Assembly (NCBI GenBank): GCA_963596435.1
Contig: CAVBMG010000024.1
Span: forward strand, 1-37,248
Length of the DNA: 37,248 nt
Direction: 5' to 3'
Origin: COE1 sp963596435
GTDB taxonomy: Bacteria > Bacillota > Clostridia > Lachnospirales > Lachnospiraceae
Under the pieces are notes generated by a model. It was given only the letters and a program-made list of their open reading frames with translations. It was not told where the DNA came from and did no database searches. Positions 1 through 7,523 of the stretch are shown one piece after another. A program made the position numbers and the translations under genes. Positions within the stretch are counted from its first letter, which is position 1; every line of letters begins with the position of its first letter.

Positions 1-1
1 C

Positions 2-547
2 TACGTTACACATGACCAGACAGAGGCTATGACACTTGGTACCAGAATCGTAGTTATGAAGGATGGTGTTATCCAGCAGGTTGATACTCCTCAGAACTTA
101 TACGAGAAGCCACAGAACTTATTCGTAGCAGGATTCATGGGATCTCCTCAGATGAACTTCCTTGATGCTGTAGTAGAAGTTAAGGGTGAGACAGCATACT
201 TAAACGTAGCTGGTATCTCTATTCCTCTTCCTCCTGCTAAGTCCAAGAAGGTTATCGACGGTGGTTACAATGGAAAGACTGTAACATTCGGTATCCGTCC
301 TGAAGATGTATATGATTCTCAGATGATGGTAGAAGCTAAGTCTGACAGCGTATTCGAATCAACAATTCGTGTATACGAGTTACTTGGTGCTGAAGTATTC
401 TTATACTTCGATTTAGGTGACTTCCCTATGACAGCCAGAGTTGATCCTAGAACAACAGCTAGACCTGGTGATAAGGTTAAGTTCGCTATCGATGTTGAGA
501 AGATTCACGTATTCGATAAAGAAACAGAGCAGATTATTACAAACTAG
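2..547 (+). CDS. Sugar ABC transporter ATP-binding protein, MsmK/UgpC type (5' partial)
   Basis: The gene enters from the left window edge, so only the last 181 codons are present. The visible part opens with YVTHDQTEAM, the switch (H-loop) region of an ABC ATPase, followed by the IVVMKDGVIQQVDTP segment and a C-terminal regulatory OB-fold (TOBE/MalK-like) region with FGIRPEDV. This arrangement is typical of the shared ATPase (MsmK, UgpC, MalK) that powers several carbohydrate importers in Firmicutes, working at the inner face of the membrane. Walker A, Walker B and the ABC signature lie outside the window. Codon use is strongly biased (many GTT, GTA and TAC codons), as in highly expressed genes. 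A strong terminator follows at once. The sugar transported cannot be told from this protein, because such ATPases are often shared by several permeases. Confidence 0.93.
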   Translation, partial: YVTHDQTEAMTLGTRIVVMKDGVIQQVDTPQNLYEKPQNLFVAGFMGSPQMNFLDAVVEVKGETAYLNVAGISIPLPPAKSKKVIDGGYNGKTVTFGIRPEDVYDSQMMVEAKSDSVFESTIRVYELLGAEVFLYFDLGDFPMTARVDPRTTARPGDKVKFAIDVEKIHVFDKETEQIITN

Positions 548-572
548 TTTGTACATAAGCTACGCAATACAG

Positions 573-607
573 ATCCCCGAACAGTATGACTGCTCGGGGA
601 TTTTTTT
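573..607 (+). terminator. Rho-independent terminator of the ABC ATPase gene
   Basis: ATCCCCGAACAG and CTGCTCGGGGAT form a 12-pair stem with one A-C mismatch around a short TATGA loop, followed directly by seven T. It lies 26 bases after the stop codon. Confidence 0.93.
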
Positions 608-617
608 AAAAAAGAAA

Positions 618-646
618 TTGCAAGTGGAAGAAAATTCATATAAACT
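618..646 (+). promoter_or_regulatory. Possible sigma-A promoter for the PucR-type regulator
   Basis: TTGCAA at 618-623 and TAAACT at 641-646 are 17 bases apart, just after the upstream terminator and 65 bases before the regulator's start. The -10 box is imperfect, so this is a reasonable but unproven call. Confidence 0.35.
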
Positions 647-711
647 AATTTATATGGTAAAGAATAGTTATAAATAGGATAGAGGGGAATAGAGAGGAGG
701 AAAGGAAACAT

Positions 712-1797
712 ATGATTTCAAATCAGGTAATACAGACCAGTATTGATGAATTGAAGAATATTACAAAAGTAGATTTATGCGTTATGGATTTAGATGGATT
801 GGTGGTAGCATCAACTTTTGAGAGCAGCGAAATATCTTCTGAACTGATCACCAACTTTATACAGTCACCTGCAGACAGTCAGATTGTAGGCGGTTATCAT
901 ATGCTGAAAATTCTGGAGGATGGTGACGTTGTTTATGTATTAGTTGCCAGAGGAACGGGAGCCGATGCCTATATGATCGGCAAAGTGGCAGTCAGCGAGA
1001 TTCAGAATCTGGTCATTGCATATAAAGAGCATTTTGATAAGAATAATTTCTTCCAGAACTTATTATTGGATAATCTGCTTCTGGTAGATATTTATAACCG
1101 TGCCAAGAAGCTTAGAATTGAAACAGAGCATCCAAGAGTCGTATTTCTGGTTGAAGCACAGAATGATAAAGACAATATTGCTATGGAATTGCTCAAAAAT
1201 CTGTTTGAAGAGCAGGGAGACTGTTATCTGACAGCAGTAGAGCAGAAGAATATCATTATGATCAAAGGTATCAGCTCCGTGAATGCATATGAGGAAGTGG
1301 AGCAGACAGCGCAGGTCATCGTAGATATGCTGAATTCAGAGGCAATGCTGGTAGCCAAGGTAGCTTATGGTACAATCGTAGGAGAACTCAAGGAAGTATC
1401 CAAATCTTATAAAGAAGCCAAGATGGCATTAGATGTAGGCAAGATATTCTATTCTGAGAAATCTATTACAGCCTATAATACGCTTGGAATCGGCAGACTG
1501 ATCTATCAGCTTCCTATTAACCTGTGCCGTATCTTCATCAAGGAAATCTTCGGAGACAGTATTCCCGAAGAACTGGATGATGAACTTTTGACAACAGTAC
1601 AGAAATTCTTTGATAACAACCTGAATGTATCAGAGACTTCCAGACAGCTTTTTGTACATCGTAATACACTGGTGTACAGACTGGAGAAGCTGCATCAGTC
1701 AACAGGACTGGATATCAGAACCTTTGATGATGCGTTGACCTTTAAGATTGCACTCATGGTCGTTAATTACATGAAATATATTGATTCCATGGAATAA
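712..1797 (+). CDS. PucR/CdaR-type transcriptional regulator
   Basis: A 361-residue cytoplasmic regulator. The last 60 residues carry the helix-turn-helix typical of the PucR family (LNVSETSRQLFVHRNTLVYR, about residues 303-322, followed by a short basic helix and the TFKIAL segment). The middle part (about 120-290) resembles the degenerate GGDEF-like domain found in CdaR and PucR proteins, and the first 110 residues form a small sensor domain (LCVMDLDGLVVAST) like the CdaR sugar-diacid recognition region. The start is well set by AGAGAGGAGG 11 bases upstream. It sits just behind the sugar ABC ATPase gene but has its own transcription unit bounded by two terminators. The neighbour suggests a role in carbohydrate control, which is inference; the ligand is unknown. 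Confidence 0.85.
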   Translation: MISNQVIQTSIDELKNITKVDLCVMDLDGLVVASTFESSEISSELITNFIQSPADSQIVGGYHMLKILEDGDVVYVLVARGTGADAYMIGKVAVSEIQNLVIAYKEHFDKNNFFQNLLLDNLLLVDIYNRAKKLRIETEHPRVVFLVEAQNDKDNIAMELLKNLFEEQGDCYLTAVEQKNIIMIKGISSVNAYEEVEQTAQVIVDMLNSEAMLVAKVAYGTIVGELKEVSKSYKEAKMALDVGKIFYSEKSITAYNTLGIGRLIYQLPINLCRIFIKEIFGDSIPEELDDELLTTVQKFFDNNLNVSETSRQLFVHRNTLVYRLEKLHQSTGLDIRTFDDALTFKIALMVVNYMKYIDSME

Positions 1798-1813
1798 ATA
1801 AAACGTAATATAG

Positions 1814-1863
1814 CCCCCTTATCGGACATACAATGTATGGACAACGGTAAGGGGGTTTTATTT
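1814..1863 (+). terminator. Terminator of the PucR-type gene, overlapping the next ribosome binding site
   Basis: CCCCCTTA (1814-1821) pairs perfectly with TAAGGGGG (1848-1855), with a further CATA/TATG pairing inside, and TTTTATTT follows. The 3' arm is also the only Shine-Dalgarno-like sequence in front of the gene starting at 1866. Confidence 0.85.
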
Positions 1864-1865
1864 GT

Positions 1866-2654
1866 ATGAACAGTAAAATTTATTACATTGACTGTTATCA
1901 GGGAGAGAACAAAGAAGGAAATATAGGATTTGTTAAACTGGAAGATGAGAAAATATTTGTCATGCTGCGTGGAATATATGCAGGAAGTGGGATGGATTGT
2001 AAAGTATATGTATGGGATAGAAAAGGACAGCAGACACAAGTCATGACAGTTTCGGTGAGAAACGGATATGGACAGGCAAGCTGTCGGTGGCCGGAAGATA
2101 TGAACAGAGAGAAATGTTATGGCATTTATATACCCTTATATGGAGGAAAATGTGGAAAAAGTCAGATTAGACAATCAAATTTTGTGGATATGTCCGTTGC
2201 AGCCAAGTCTGAACAACCACAGGAGAAACCTGTAGAGGATAAGAAATCGATTTCAACATTTAAAGAAGAGCTTCCTGCCATTGGTCAGGACAAGTGGTCG
2301 CAATTATGTATCACATATCCGCAGATTCATTTATTTCAGGATGTGGATACGGTAGTGATCAAACCTAAAGATATGGTAGTCCTGACACAGGAGTATCAGG
2401 AGCTTGCAACCAATTCTTTTGTACTGCATGCATATTATAACTACAGACAGCTGCTGTTGCTCAGGTATCATGATGAGGATAAAGCGGTTTATTACCTGGG
2501 TGTACCGGGCATTTATTATGACAGAGAGAAGAGAATTGCCCACTTATTTGGATTTGAAGGCTTTGAAAATGGGGAATCCAGACTGGTAAATGGGGATAAC
2601 AGGCGGGCTTATGCAGGATGCTTTGGTTATTATATGAAGCAGGTCAATATCTGA
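1866..2654 (+). CDS. Unknown protein, two-part, 262 residues
   Basis: I do not recognise the function. The first ~105 residues form a beta-rich domain (MNSKIYYIDCYQGENKEGN, then VYVWDRKGQQTQVMTV), followed by a charged linker near residues 115-135 and a C-terminal domain of about 120 residues ending in LGVPGIYYDREKRIAHLFGF. The C-terminal pattern resembles a domain of unknown function seen in other Lachnospiraceae (possibly the DUF6128 type, from memory and not checked). There is no signal peptide or membrane segment, so it is probably cytoplasmic. The start at 1866 is the only good one; its ribosome binding site, AAGGGGG 10 bases upstream, is the 3' arm of the preceding terminator. It converges on the radical SAM gene with a single base between the two stop codons. 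Confidence 0.8.
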   Translation: MNSKIYYIDCYQGENKEGNIGFVKLEDEKIFVMLRGIYAGSGMDCKVYVWDRKGQQTQVMTVSVRNGYGQASCRWPEDMNREKCYGIYIPLYGGKCGKSQIRQSNFVDMSVAAKSEQPQEKPVEDKKSISTFKEELPAIGQDKWSQLCITYPQIHLFQDVDTVVIKPKDMVVLTQEYQELATNSFVLHAYYNYRQLLLLRYHDEDKAVYYLGVPGIYYDREKRIAHLFGFEGFENGESRLVNGDNRRAYAGCFGYYMKQVNI

Positions 2655-2655
2655 A

Positions 2656-3375
2656 TTACAAATCAATCCCACGAAGCTGCACATTGGGGATAGTCTGTCT
2701 GCAGATAGAGGCAAAATGCTGTAATGTATCTGTATCATGGGCATGGTATCCTGATGAAATGACCTGGTCAGAGTCTGTATAAGACTGGAGAAAATACTGG
2801 TCAGCACCGGCAATCCATTCTCTGATGGCATACATATCTTCCCCAGAATGCAGTTCCTTTACAATAGTCGTGCGAAATTCATAAGGAAAGCTGCCATTTA
2901 AGGACAACAGACAGTCGACAGATTCTCTGAGAGGACCAAGGTCAATGGAAGAAAGTCCCACGGTATCTGCATAATGTGCAGGAGAATTCTTGATATCAAT
3001 GGCACAGTAGTCTATTAATTTCTCATCCAGTAAGTGATGCAATACATCGGGGCAAAAGCCATTTGTGTCCAGCTTGACCAACATACCAAGCTCTTTTATC
3101 CTGGAGAGGAAAAAAGGCAGATCCTGATGCAGTGTTGGCTCGCCGCCGGTAATGCATACGCCGGTGAGTATGCCGCGCCTTTTCTTCAGGAAAGAGAGAA
3201 TGTCGTCTTCTGAATAGGGAGTGATTATCCCGGCATCTATACTTTCACGGGCAAATACGAGATCTCTGTTATGGCAGAATGGGCAGCGCAGATTACAGCC
3301 GCCTGTAAAGACAGTAGCTGCGACATGCTCTGGATAGTCCAGAAGTGTAGTTTTATTCAGACCAAGTATTAACAT
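2656..3375 (-). CDS. Anaerobic ribonucleotide reductase activating protein, NrdG2-like radical SAM
   Basis: A 239-residue radical SAM enzyme. The CxxxCxxC cluster motif is at C27-C31-C34 (GGCNLRCPFCHN), near the start as usual for glycyl-radical activases of this group, and is followed by the ITGGEPTLH motif that contacts SAM. The N-terminal LNKTTLLDYPEHVAATVFTG is characteristic of the clostridial 'anaerobic ribonucleoside-triphosphate reductase activating protein' family. Such enzymes use SAM and a [4Fe-4S] cluster to make a glycyl radical on a partner such as NrdD. No nrdD lies nearby, so the partner is an inference, and it could activate another glycyl-radical enzyme. It is transcribed alone from a promoter at 3422-3449, with AGAGGAAG ahead of the ATG. 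Confidence 0.88.
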   Translation of the reverse strand: MLILGLNKTTLLDYPEHVAATVFTGGCNLRCPFCHNRDLVFARESIDAGIITPYSEDDILSFLKKRRGILTGVCITGGEPTLHQDLPFFLSRIKELGMLVKLDTNGFCPDVLHHLLDEKLIDYCAIDIKNSPAHYADTVGLSSIDLGPLRESVDCLLSLNGSFPYEFRTTIVKELHSGEDMYAIREWIAGADQYFLQSYTDSDQVISSGYHAHDTDTLQHFASICRQTIPNVQLRGIDL

Positions 3376-3421
3376 GGTATTCTTCCTCTTTTCACATTCG
3401 TTAGTTTACAGTATACTAATC

Positions 3422-3449
3422 ATTATACACATACCTTCTGCGTTTGCAA
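3422..3449 (-). promoter_or_regulatory. Sigma-A promoter of the NrdG-like gene
   Basis: On the minus strand TTGCAA (3449-3444) and a perfect TATAAT (3427-3422) are 16 bases apart, about 50 bases upstream of the ATG. A partly palindromic stretch, TTAGTTTACAGTATACTAA, lies just downstream and could be an operator. Confidence 0.55.
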
Positions 3450-3482
3450 AGAAACTTAAAGCTGGTTTAGAAATGGAGATTG

Positions 3483-4031
3483 ATGATAGATATGGTACGG
3501 ATACCTGTGACGGAAGATGAGAAATATATGAAAGAAGCCATGAAGCAGGCAAGAAAAGCCTACAAGCTGGGAGAAGTGCCCATAGGATGCGTCATTGTTC
3601 ATGAAGGTAAGATAATTGGAAGAGGGTACAACAGAAGAAATACAGATAAAAATACACTGGCGCATGCAGAGATCACAGCAATTAACCGTGCAAGTAAAGT
3701 CATTGGAGACTGGAGACTGGAAGACTGTACGCTGTATGTTACATTGGAGCCTTGTCAGATGTGTGCAGGGGCGATTGTACAGGCAAGAATCCCTAAAGTA
3801 GTCATGGCGAGCATGAATCCCAAGGCTGGTTGCGCAGGTTCTATACTGAATATTCTGGATATGCCGCAGTTCAACCATCAGGTTGAGGTGATACAGGGCG
3901 TACTGGATGAGGAATGCAGCAGAATGCTTAAAGAGTTCTTCGTAGAACTGCGGGCGCGCAATAAACAGGAGAAGCTGGCGAAAATGCAGCAGGAGAAGGA
4001 AGCAGAAGTATCTGCTGAAAATAGTAATTGA
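3483..4031 (+). CDS. tadA: tRNA adenosine deaminase
   Basis: TadA deaminates adenosine to inosine at the wobble position of tRNA-Arg(ACG), a zinc-dependent reaction in the cytoplasm. The catalytic HAE motif (LAHAEITAI) and the zinc-binding PCxxC (LEPCQMCAGA) are both present, along with the usual NPKAGCAGS segment. The C-terminus has a charged, lysine- and glutamate-rich tail of about 20 residues. The start is not certain: GGAG at 3475-3478 fits the ATG at 3483 with a short 4-base gap and the ATG at 3492 with a long 13-base gap; a TTG at 3480 is too close. tadA next to the SRP RNA gene is a common Firmicute arrangement, although here patB lies between them and dnaX is absent. Confidence 0.93.
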   Translation: MIDMVRIPVTEDEKYMKEAMKQARKAYKLGEVPIGCVIVHEGKIIGRGYNRRNTDKNTLAHAEITAINRASKVIGDWRLEDCTLYVTLEPCQMCAGAIVQARIPKVVMASMNPKAGCAGSILNILDMPQFNHQVEVIQGVLDEECSRMLKEFFVELRARNKQEKLAKMQQEKEAEVSAENSN

Positions 4032-4113
4032 CAAGAGAACAGTAAGAGTATACAGTTAAAATATAAAGCCTATATAACAGGTAGGAAAAATATACATTAA
4101 AAGGAAGAGCAAT

Positions 4114-5292
4114 ATGAGTGAGAGACATTTGGATTTTGATACAGTAATAGATCGAAAAGGGACAAGAAGTTTAAAATATGATTTTGCAGTGAGAAGAGGC
4201 AAGCCGGAGAATGTGCTTCCATTGTGGGTTGCAGACATGGATTTCCAGACATCTTCCTATATTACGGATGCACTGGAAGATATGGTAAAGCATGGGGTAT
4301 TCGGTTACAGCGAGTCAGAGGAACATTATTTTGAGGCTGTGCAGAACTGGCTGGAGAAACATTACAACTGGCATGTGAAAGAGAGCTGGATGACCAAGAC
4401 TCCGGGAATCGTTTTTGCCCTTGCCATGGCAGTTAAGGCATATACACAGGAGAATGACGCCGTATTAATACAGCCGCCTGTGTATTATCCTTTCAAGGAA
4501 GTAGTGGAAGATAATCACAGAAGACTTGTGAACAATACGCTGGTACTTGGCGAGGATGGTACCTATACGATTGACTATGAAGATTTTGAGAAGAAGATCA
4601 TAGAAGAGAACGTGAAGCTCTTTATATTATGCAATCCTCATAATCCTGTAGGCAGAGTCTGGACCAAAGAAGAGCTGGAGAGACTGGGGGACATCTGCTT
4701 GAAGCATGGCGTATTCGTAGTCAGTGATGAGATACATGCAGATTTTGTATTTGAGAGAAAACATACAGTCTTCTCAGAAGTCAAAGAAGCATACAGGGAT
4801 ATCAGTATGATCTGTACTTCACCCAGCAAGACTTTCAATATTGCAGGGTTGCAGATATCCAATATATTCATATCCAATCCTGAGAAAGCAACAGCATTTC
4901 GCAGACAGGTGGCAGCCGCAGGATACAGTCAGGTAGGACTGCCGGGACTTGTGGCATGTGAAGCAGCGTATCGACATGGCGATGAATGGCTGGAAGGCGT
5001 GCTGGCTTATATCAAAGCCAATGCAGAATTTACAAGAGCGTATTTACAGGAGCATTTACCCAGGGTAAAAATCACAAAGCTTGAAGGCACTTATCTGGTA
5101 TGGCTGGACTTCAGGGACTATGGTCTGACAGATAAGGAGCTGGATGAGAAGATACTGAATCAGGCGGGCTTATGGCTTGACAGCGGTGCAGTGTTTGGCA
5201 AGTGCGGAGAGGGCTTCCAGAGAATCAATATTGCATGCCCGAGAAAGACTCTGCAGCAGGCACTGGATCGGCTGATTGACGTATTTGCATAA
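4114..5292 (+). CDS. PatB/MalY-family aminotransferase, probable cystathionine beta-lyase
   Basis: A 392-residue class I/II fold PLP enzyme of the PatB/MalY branch, full length. Landmarks are PLWVADMDF near the start, the NPHNPVGRVW segment, VVSDEIHADF, and the PLP-binding lysine K239 in SPSKTFNIAGL. Enzymes of this branch mostly break C-S bonds in cystathionine or cysteine to give homocysteine or sulfide, pyruvate and ammonia; some act instead as aminotransferases or, like MalY, as modulators of a regulator. Substrate choice cannot be read from the sequence. The start is supported by AAAAGGAAGAG about 8 bases upstream. It lies 82 bases after tadA with no visible terminator, so the two may be co-transcribed. 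Alternative: an L-cysteine desulfhydrase role. Confidence 0.88.
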   Translation: MSERHLDFDTVIDRKGTRSLKYDFAVRRGKPENVLPLWVADMDFQTSSYITDALEDMVKHGVFGYSESEEHYFEAVQNWLEKHYNWHVKESWMTKTPGIVFALAMAVKAYTQENDAVLIQPPVYYPFKEVVEDNHRRLVNNTLVLGEDGTYTIDYEDFEKKIIEENVKLFILCNPHNPVGRVWTKEELERLGDICLKHGVFVVSDEIHADFVFERKHTVFSEVKEAYRDISMICTSPSKTFNIAGLQISNIFISNPEKATAFRRQVAAAGYSQVGLPGLVACEAAYRHGDEWLEGVLAYIKANAEFTRAYLQEHLPRVKITKLEGTYLVWLDFRDYGLTDKELDEKILNQAGLWLDSGAVFGKCGEGFQRINIACPRKTLQQALDRLIDVFA

Positions 5293-5340
5293 TAAAGTAA
5301 CAGAAAGTGGGTTATCCATATATTAGAAAAGTCGTAATGC

Positions 5341-5369
5341 TTGACTTTGGTATACAAAAAAGGTAAAAT
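5341..5369 (+). promoter_or_regulatory. Sigma-A promoter of the SRP RNA gene
   Basis: TTGACT (5341-5346) and TAAAAT (5364-5369) are exactly 17 bases apart. The predicted start falls 5 to 7 bases later, at the 5' end of the SRP RNA closing helix. Confidence 0.75.
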
Positions 5370-5373
5370 AAAG

Positions 5374-5643
5374 TGACCGTGCAGCCGGGGCGTTAGCGGT
5401 GCCTTGTACCTACAATCCGCTATAGTAGGGGTGATAGATGGTGGAGGGTCTGCGTTTATGTAGCAGCCCTTTATAAGTGGCGATGAAGTTTGGGTCTTAC
5501 GCAATATGTGCCTTCGAACCGTGTCAGGACAGGAATGTAGCAGCACTAAGGAGGATTTCATATGTGCCGTGAGGGTGCCTGGCGGAGTTTACTGTAAAGG
5601 TAACGTGCATGAGCATAGGATTCGAAGCTGTCTGTACGGTCAT
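5374..5643 (+). ncRNA. ffs: Signal recognition particle RNA, large (Bacillus-type) form
   Basis: About 270 nt. The RNA directs ribosomes making membrane and secreted proteins to the translocon together with Ffh. The 5' half carries the Alu-domain signature GCGGTGCCTTGTACC and ATCCGCTATAGTAGGGG. The S-domain apical hairpin is recognisable from GTGTCAGGACAGGAATG and AGCAGCACTAAGG (about 5521-5551), the Ffh-binding site. The closing helix is clear: TGACCGT at 5374-5380 pairs with ACGGTCA at 5636-5642. The overall layout follows the B. subtilis scRNA (TTTGGGTC...CGCAAT, then ATGTGCCG..GGGTGCCTGG). No T-rich terminator follows, so the 3' end is probably formed by processing of a transcript that continues into the lipoprotein gene. 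Confidence 0.95.
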
Positions 5644-5723
5644 TATGTCAGCAGGAGCTGAGCTAACGATCAGGCATAAAGAAAGGGAGCCGCACAGACA
5701 CAGGTGTGGCATAGGGGATGCGA

Positions 5724-6860
5724 ATGAAAAGAAGGAAATTATGGATACTTGCAGTAATGTCTGCAGCAGCATTATCATTTACTGCTTGCGGAAGCAAGAA
5801 GGAAGAGGCTTCAACTTCAGAGGAAGTGGTGGATTTCGGACAACTGACGGGCAAGGATGATACGTCAGCCGCACAGACACAGGAGGCACAGGAAGAAGAG
5901 ACAACAACTGAGGTACAGACAGAAGAAGAGAACAGAGAAGGCATGTACCGCAGTGAAATTACAAATGAATGGATAGATGAATCTCTTAAAGATCAGAGAC
6001 CTATTGCAGTTATGGTAGATAATGAGAAGACAGCACTTCCTCATTATGGACTGACAGAGGCAGATGTTGTATATGAGATCATGAACAGTACTGCAAATGG
6101 CAGAATTACCCGTCTTATGGCAATCGTAAAGGACTGGGGCAAGATCACACAGTTTGGCAGCATCAGAAGTACAAGACCTACCAATATCATGCTGGCAGCA
6201 GAATGGAACGCTGTATTATGTCATGACGGTGGTCCTTTCTACATCAATGACTGGCTGGCCAAGAGTTATTCTGCGAACTTCAGCGGAACTTTCTCACGTG
6301 TAAACAATGGTAAATCCAGAGAATTTACAGAGTATATCTGTACAGGAGACCTGGACAAGAATTTCAGTAACTCCAAATACAGCACAGAATACAATGAATA
6401 TTATCAGGGACCTCACTATGTATTCTCAAACAGCGAGGTAACACCAGGTGATGGAGCAATTGATGCAACTGAGATCAAGCTTCCATTCTCTCATAATGGT
6501 TCTACTCTGAAGTATAATGCAGAGACCGGTACATATGATTACTATGAATATGGCAGTGCACATGTTGATCCTGCTCATGATAATGCAGTATTGACATTTA
6601 AGAATGTAATTCTTCAGAATTGTACATTCTCACAGCTGGATGACAATGGCTATCTGATCTACAATGCAATTGACTCAGGACGTGACGCATACTATATTAC
6701 TAATGGTAAAGCAGTAGAAGTAACCTGGATCAAGGCTGGTGAGTCAGATCCTACTATTTATCTTGATAAGAAAACAGGTGAACAGATTGAGATGAACACA
6801 GGTAAGACCTATGTATCTTTAGTTCCTTCTGATTCCTGGAGCGATATGACAATTCAATAA
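5724..6860 (+). CDS. DUF3048 (YerB-like) lipoprotein
   Basis: A 378-residue exported lipoprotein. MKRRKLWILAVM opens a signal peptide ending in a lipobox FTAC (C22), then an acidic linker rich in E and T (about residues 25-75). The rest matches the YerB/DUF3048 family: RPIAVMVDNEKTALPHYGL, ADVVYEIM, TRLMAI, GSIRSTRPTNIMLA and CHDGGP are the family's conserved blocks. The biochemical role of this family is not established; it is anchored on the outer face of the membrane. The ATG at 5718 touches AGGGG and is too close, while the ATG at 5724 is 6 bases from it and starts a normal signal peptide, so I chose 5724. It lies 80 bases after the SRP RNA without a terminator or obvious promoter between. 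Confidence 0.9.
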   Translation: MKRRKLWILAVMSAAALSFTACGSKKEEASTSEEVVDFGQLTGKDDTSAAQTQEAQEEETTTEVQTEEENREGMYRSEITNEWIDESLKDQRPIAVMVDNEKTALPHYGLTEADVVYEIMNSTANGRITRLMAIVKDWGKITQFGSIRSTRPTNIMLAAEWNAVLCHDGGPFYINDWLAKSYSANFSGTFSRVNNGKSREFTEYICTGDLDKNFSNSKYSTEYNEYYQGPHYVFSNSEVTPGDGAIDATEIKLPFSHNGSTLKYNAETGTYDYYEYGSAHVDPAHDNAVLTFKNVILQNCTFSQLDDNGYLIYNAIDSGRDAYYITNGKAVEVTWIKAGESDPTIYLDKKTGEQIEMNTGKTYVSLVPSDSWSDMTIQ

Positions 6861-6874
6861 TTGTATAGACATAC

Positions 6875-6903
6875 AGGGCGTACCTTAGGGTGCGCCCTTT
6901 GTT
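6875..6903 (+). terminator. Terminator after the DUF3048 gene
   Basis: AGGGCGTACC and GGGTGCGCCCT pair around a TTA loop (one G-U), followed by TTGTT. It ends the transcription unit holding the SRP RNA and the lipoprotein. Confidence 0.82.
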
Positions 6904-6959
6904 GTACATAAATATTCTGAAAAATACGCAAAATATACATAATATTTACGAAATAGTAC

Positions 6960-6988
6960 TTGCTAAACGAAAACATTCATGCTATAAC
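6960..6988 (+). promoter_or_regulatory. Extended -10 promoter for the small gene at 7088
   Basis: TTGCTA (6960-6965) and TATAAC (6983-6988) are 17 bases apart, and TGC sits directly before the -10 as in extended -10 promoters. This would give a 5' leader of about 95 bases. Confidence 0.45.
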
Positions 6989-7087
6989 TATAATGTGTCG
7001 GAAAATAATACATATTATTCGAAATGACAGAACAATAAATTAAATAAAGGCAGTGTATTTGAGATATCATTATAAGGGGGACGCGGC

Positions 7088-7285
7088 ATGGATTTCATGG
7101 ATGGAAAGGGTGCAGAGCAGGTAGTTAATGATTACATTGAAAGAGAAATATCCGAATACAAGAAAGTCACACAGCAGGAATTAGAAGCTAATGGAATTAC
7201 ACCGGAGGCGAAAGAGGCTTTTAGCAGAAAACCCTATTATGGCATGACAGGGAATTTTGTGAAAAAACCAAGAATCAACAAGTAG
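7088..7285 (+). CDS. Small unknown protein, 65 residues
   Basis: I do not recognise this protein. It is hydrophilic with an acidic, helix-prone first half (AEQVVNDYIEREISEYKKV) and a basic end (FVKKPRINK), with no signal peptide, membrane segment or cysteine. The coding call rests on a very good ribosome binding site (AAGGGGG, 7 bases before the ATG), a matching upstream promoter, and a plausible bacterial composition. It stands alone between the DUF3048 unit and the fatty-acid operon and is followed by a run of hairpins ending in a terminator. It may be a small regulatory or stress protein, but nothing in the sequence decides this. Confidence 0.7.
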   Translation: MDFMDGKGAEQVVNDYIEREISEYKKVTQQELEANGITPEAKEAFSRKPYYGMTGNFVKKPRINK

Positions 7286-7290
7286 TCTAT

Positions 7291-7416
7291 CTGCATAAAT
7301 CAGGACAGGTGAGCTGTCTATAGGGGGATTATGCAGAATGACATAAATTCACCATGTGTGAAAGGGGAAGGATTGCTACAATCCGTGTAAAAAGGGGAGC
7401 AAATTGGGGAATTTGC
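7291..7416 (+). other. Structured 3' region: three consecutive hairpins before a terminator
   Basis: The first hairpin pairs CTGCATAA(A)TC at 7291-7301 with GATTATGCAG at 7327-7336 (10 pairs, one bulged A) and encloses GACAG/CTGTC. The second is GGATTG-CTA-CAATCC at 7370-7384. The third is GCAAATT-GGGG-AATTTGC at 7399-7416. A 19-codon frame (7331-7390) with AGGGGG in front lies across the first two, but I do not call it a gene. The region fits no riboswitch class I know. Confidence 0.55.
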
Positions 7417-7422
7417 TTCAGG

Positions 7423-7457
7423 AAACATCTTTTATATCGAAAGGTATAAGAGATGTT
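7423..7457 (+). terminator. Terminator ahead of the fatty-acid operon
   Basis: AAACATCTTTTATA and TATAAGAGATGTTT form a long stem (one mismatch) around TCGAAAGG, followed by more T residues. It ends the small-gene transcript and insulates the acpP promoter. Confidence 0.9.
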
Positions 7458-7482
7458 TTTTTATGTCTAAATGAAAAAGTGG

Positions 7483-7511
7483 TTGACATTTTATCATTTA
7501 GGGGGTATTCT
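7483..7511 (+). promoter_or_regulatory. Sigma-A promoter of the fatty-acid synthesis operon
   Basis: A perfect TTGACA (7483-7488) and TATTCT (7506-7511) are exactly 17 bases apart. The start would fall near 7518, just before the FabT-like palindromes, leaving a leader of about 100 bases before acpP. Confidence 0.85.
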
Positions 7512-7523
7512 GTAGCAAGTAAA

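Noticed and set aside
7331..7390. Leader peptide of 19 codons before the acpP terminator
   Set aside because: The binding site is only 3 bases from the ATG and sits in a hairpin; no codon run suggests attenuation. Kept only as a remark.
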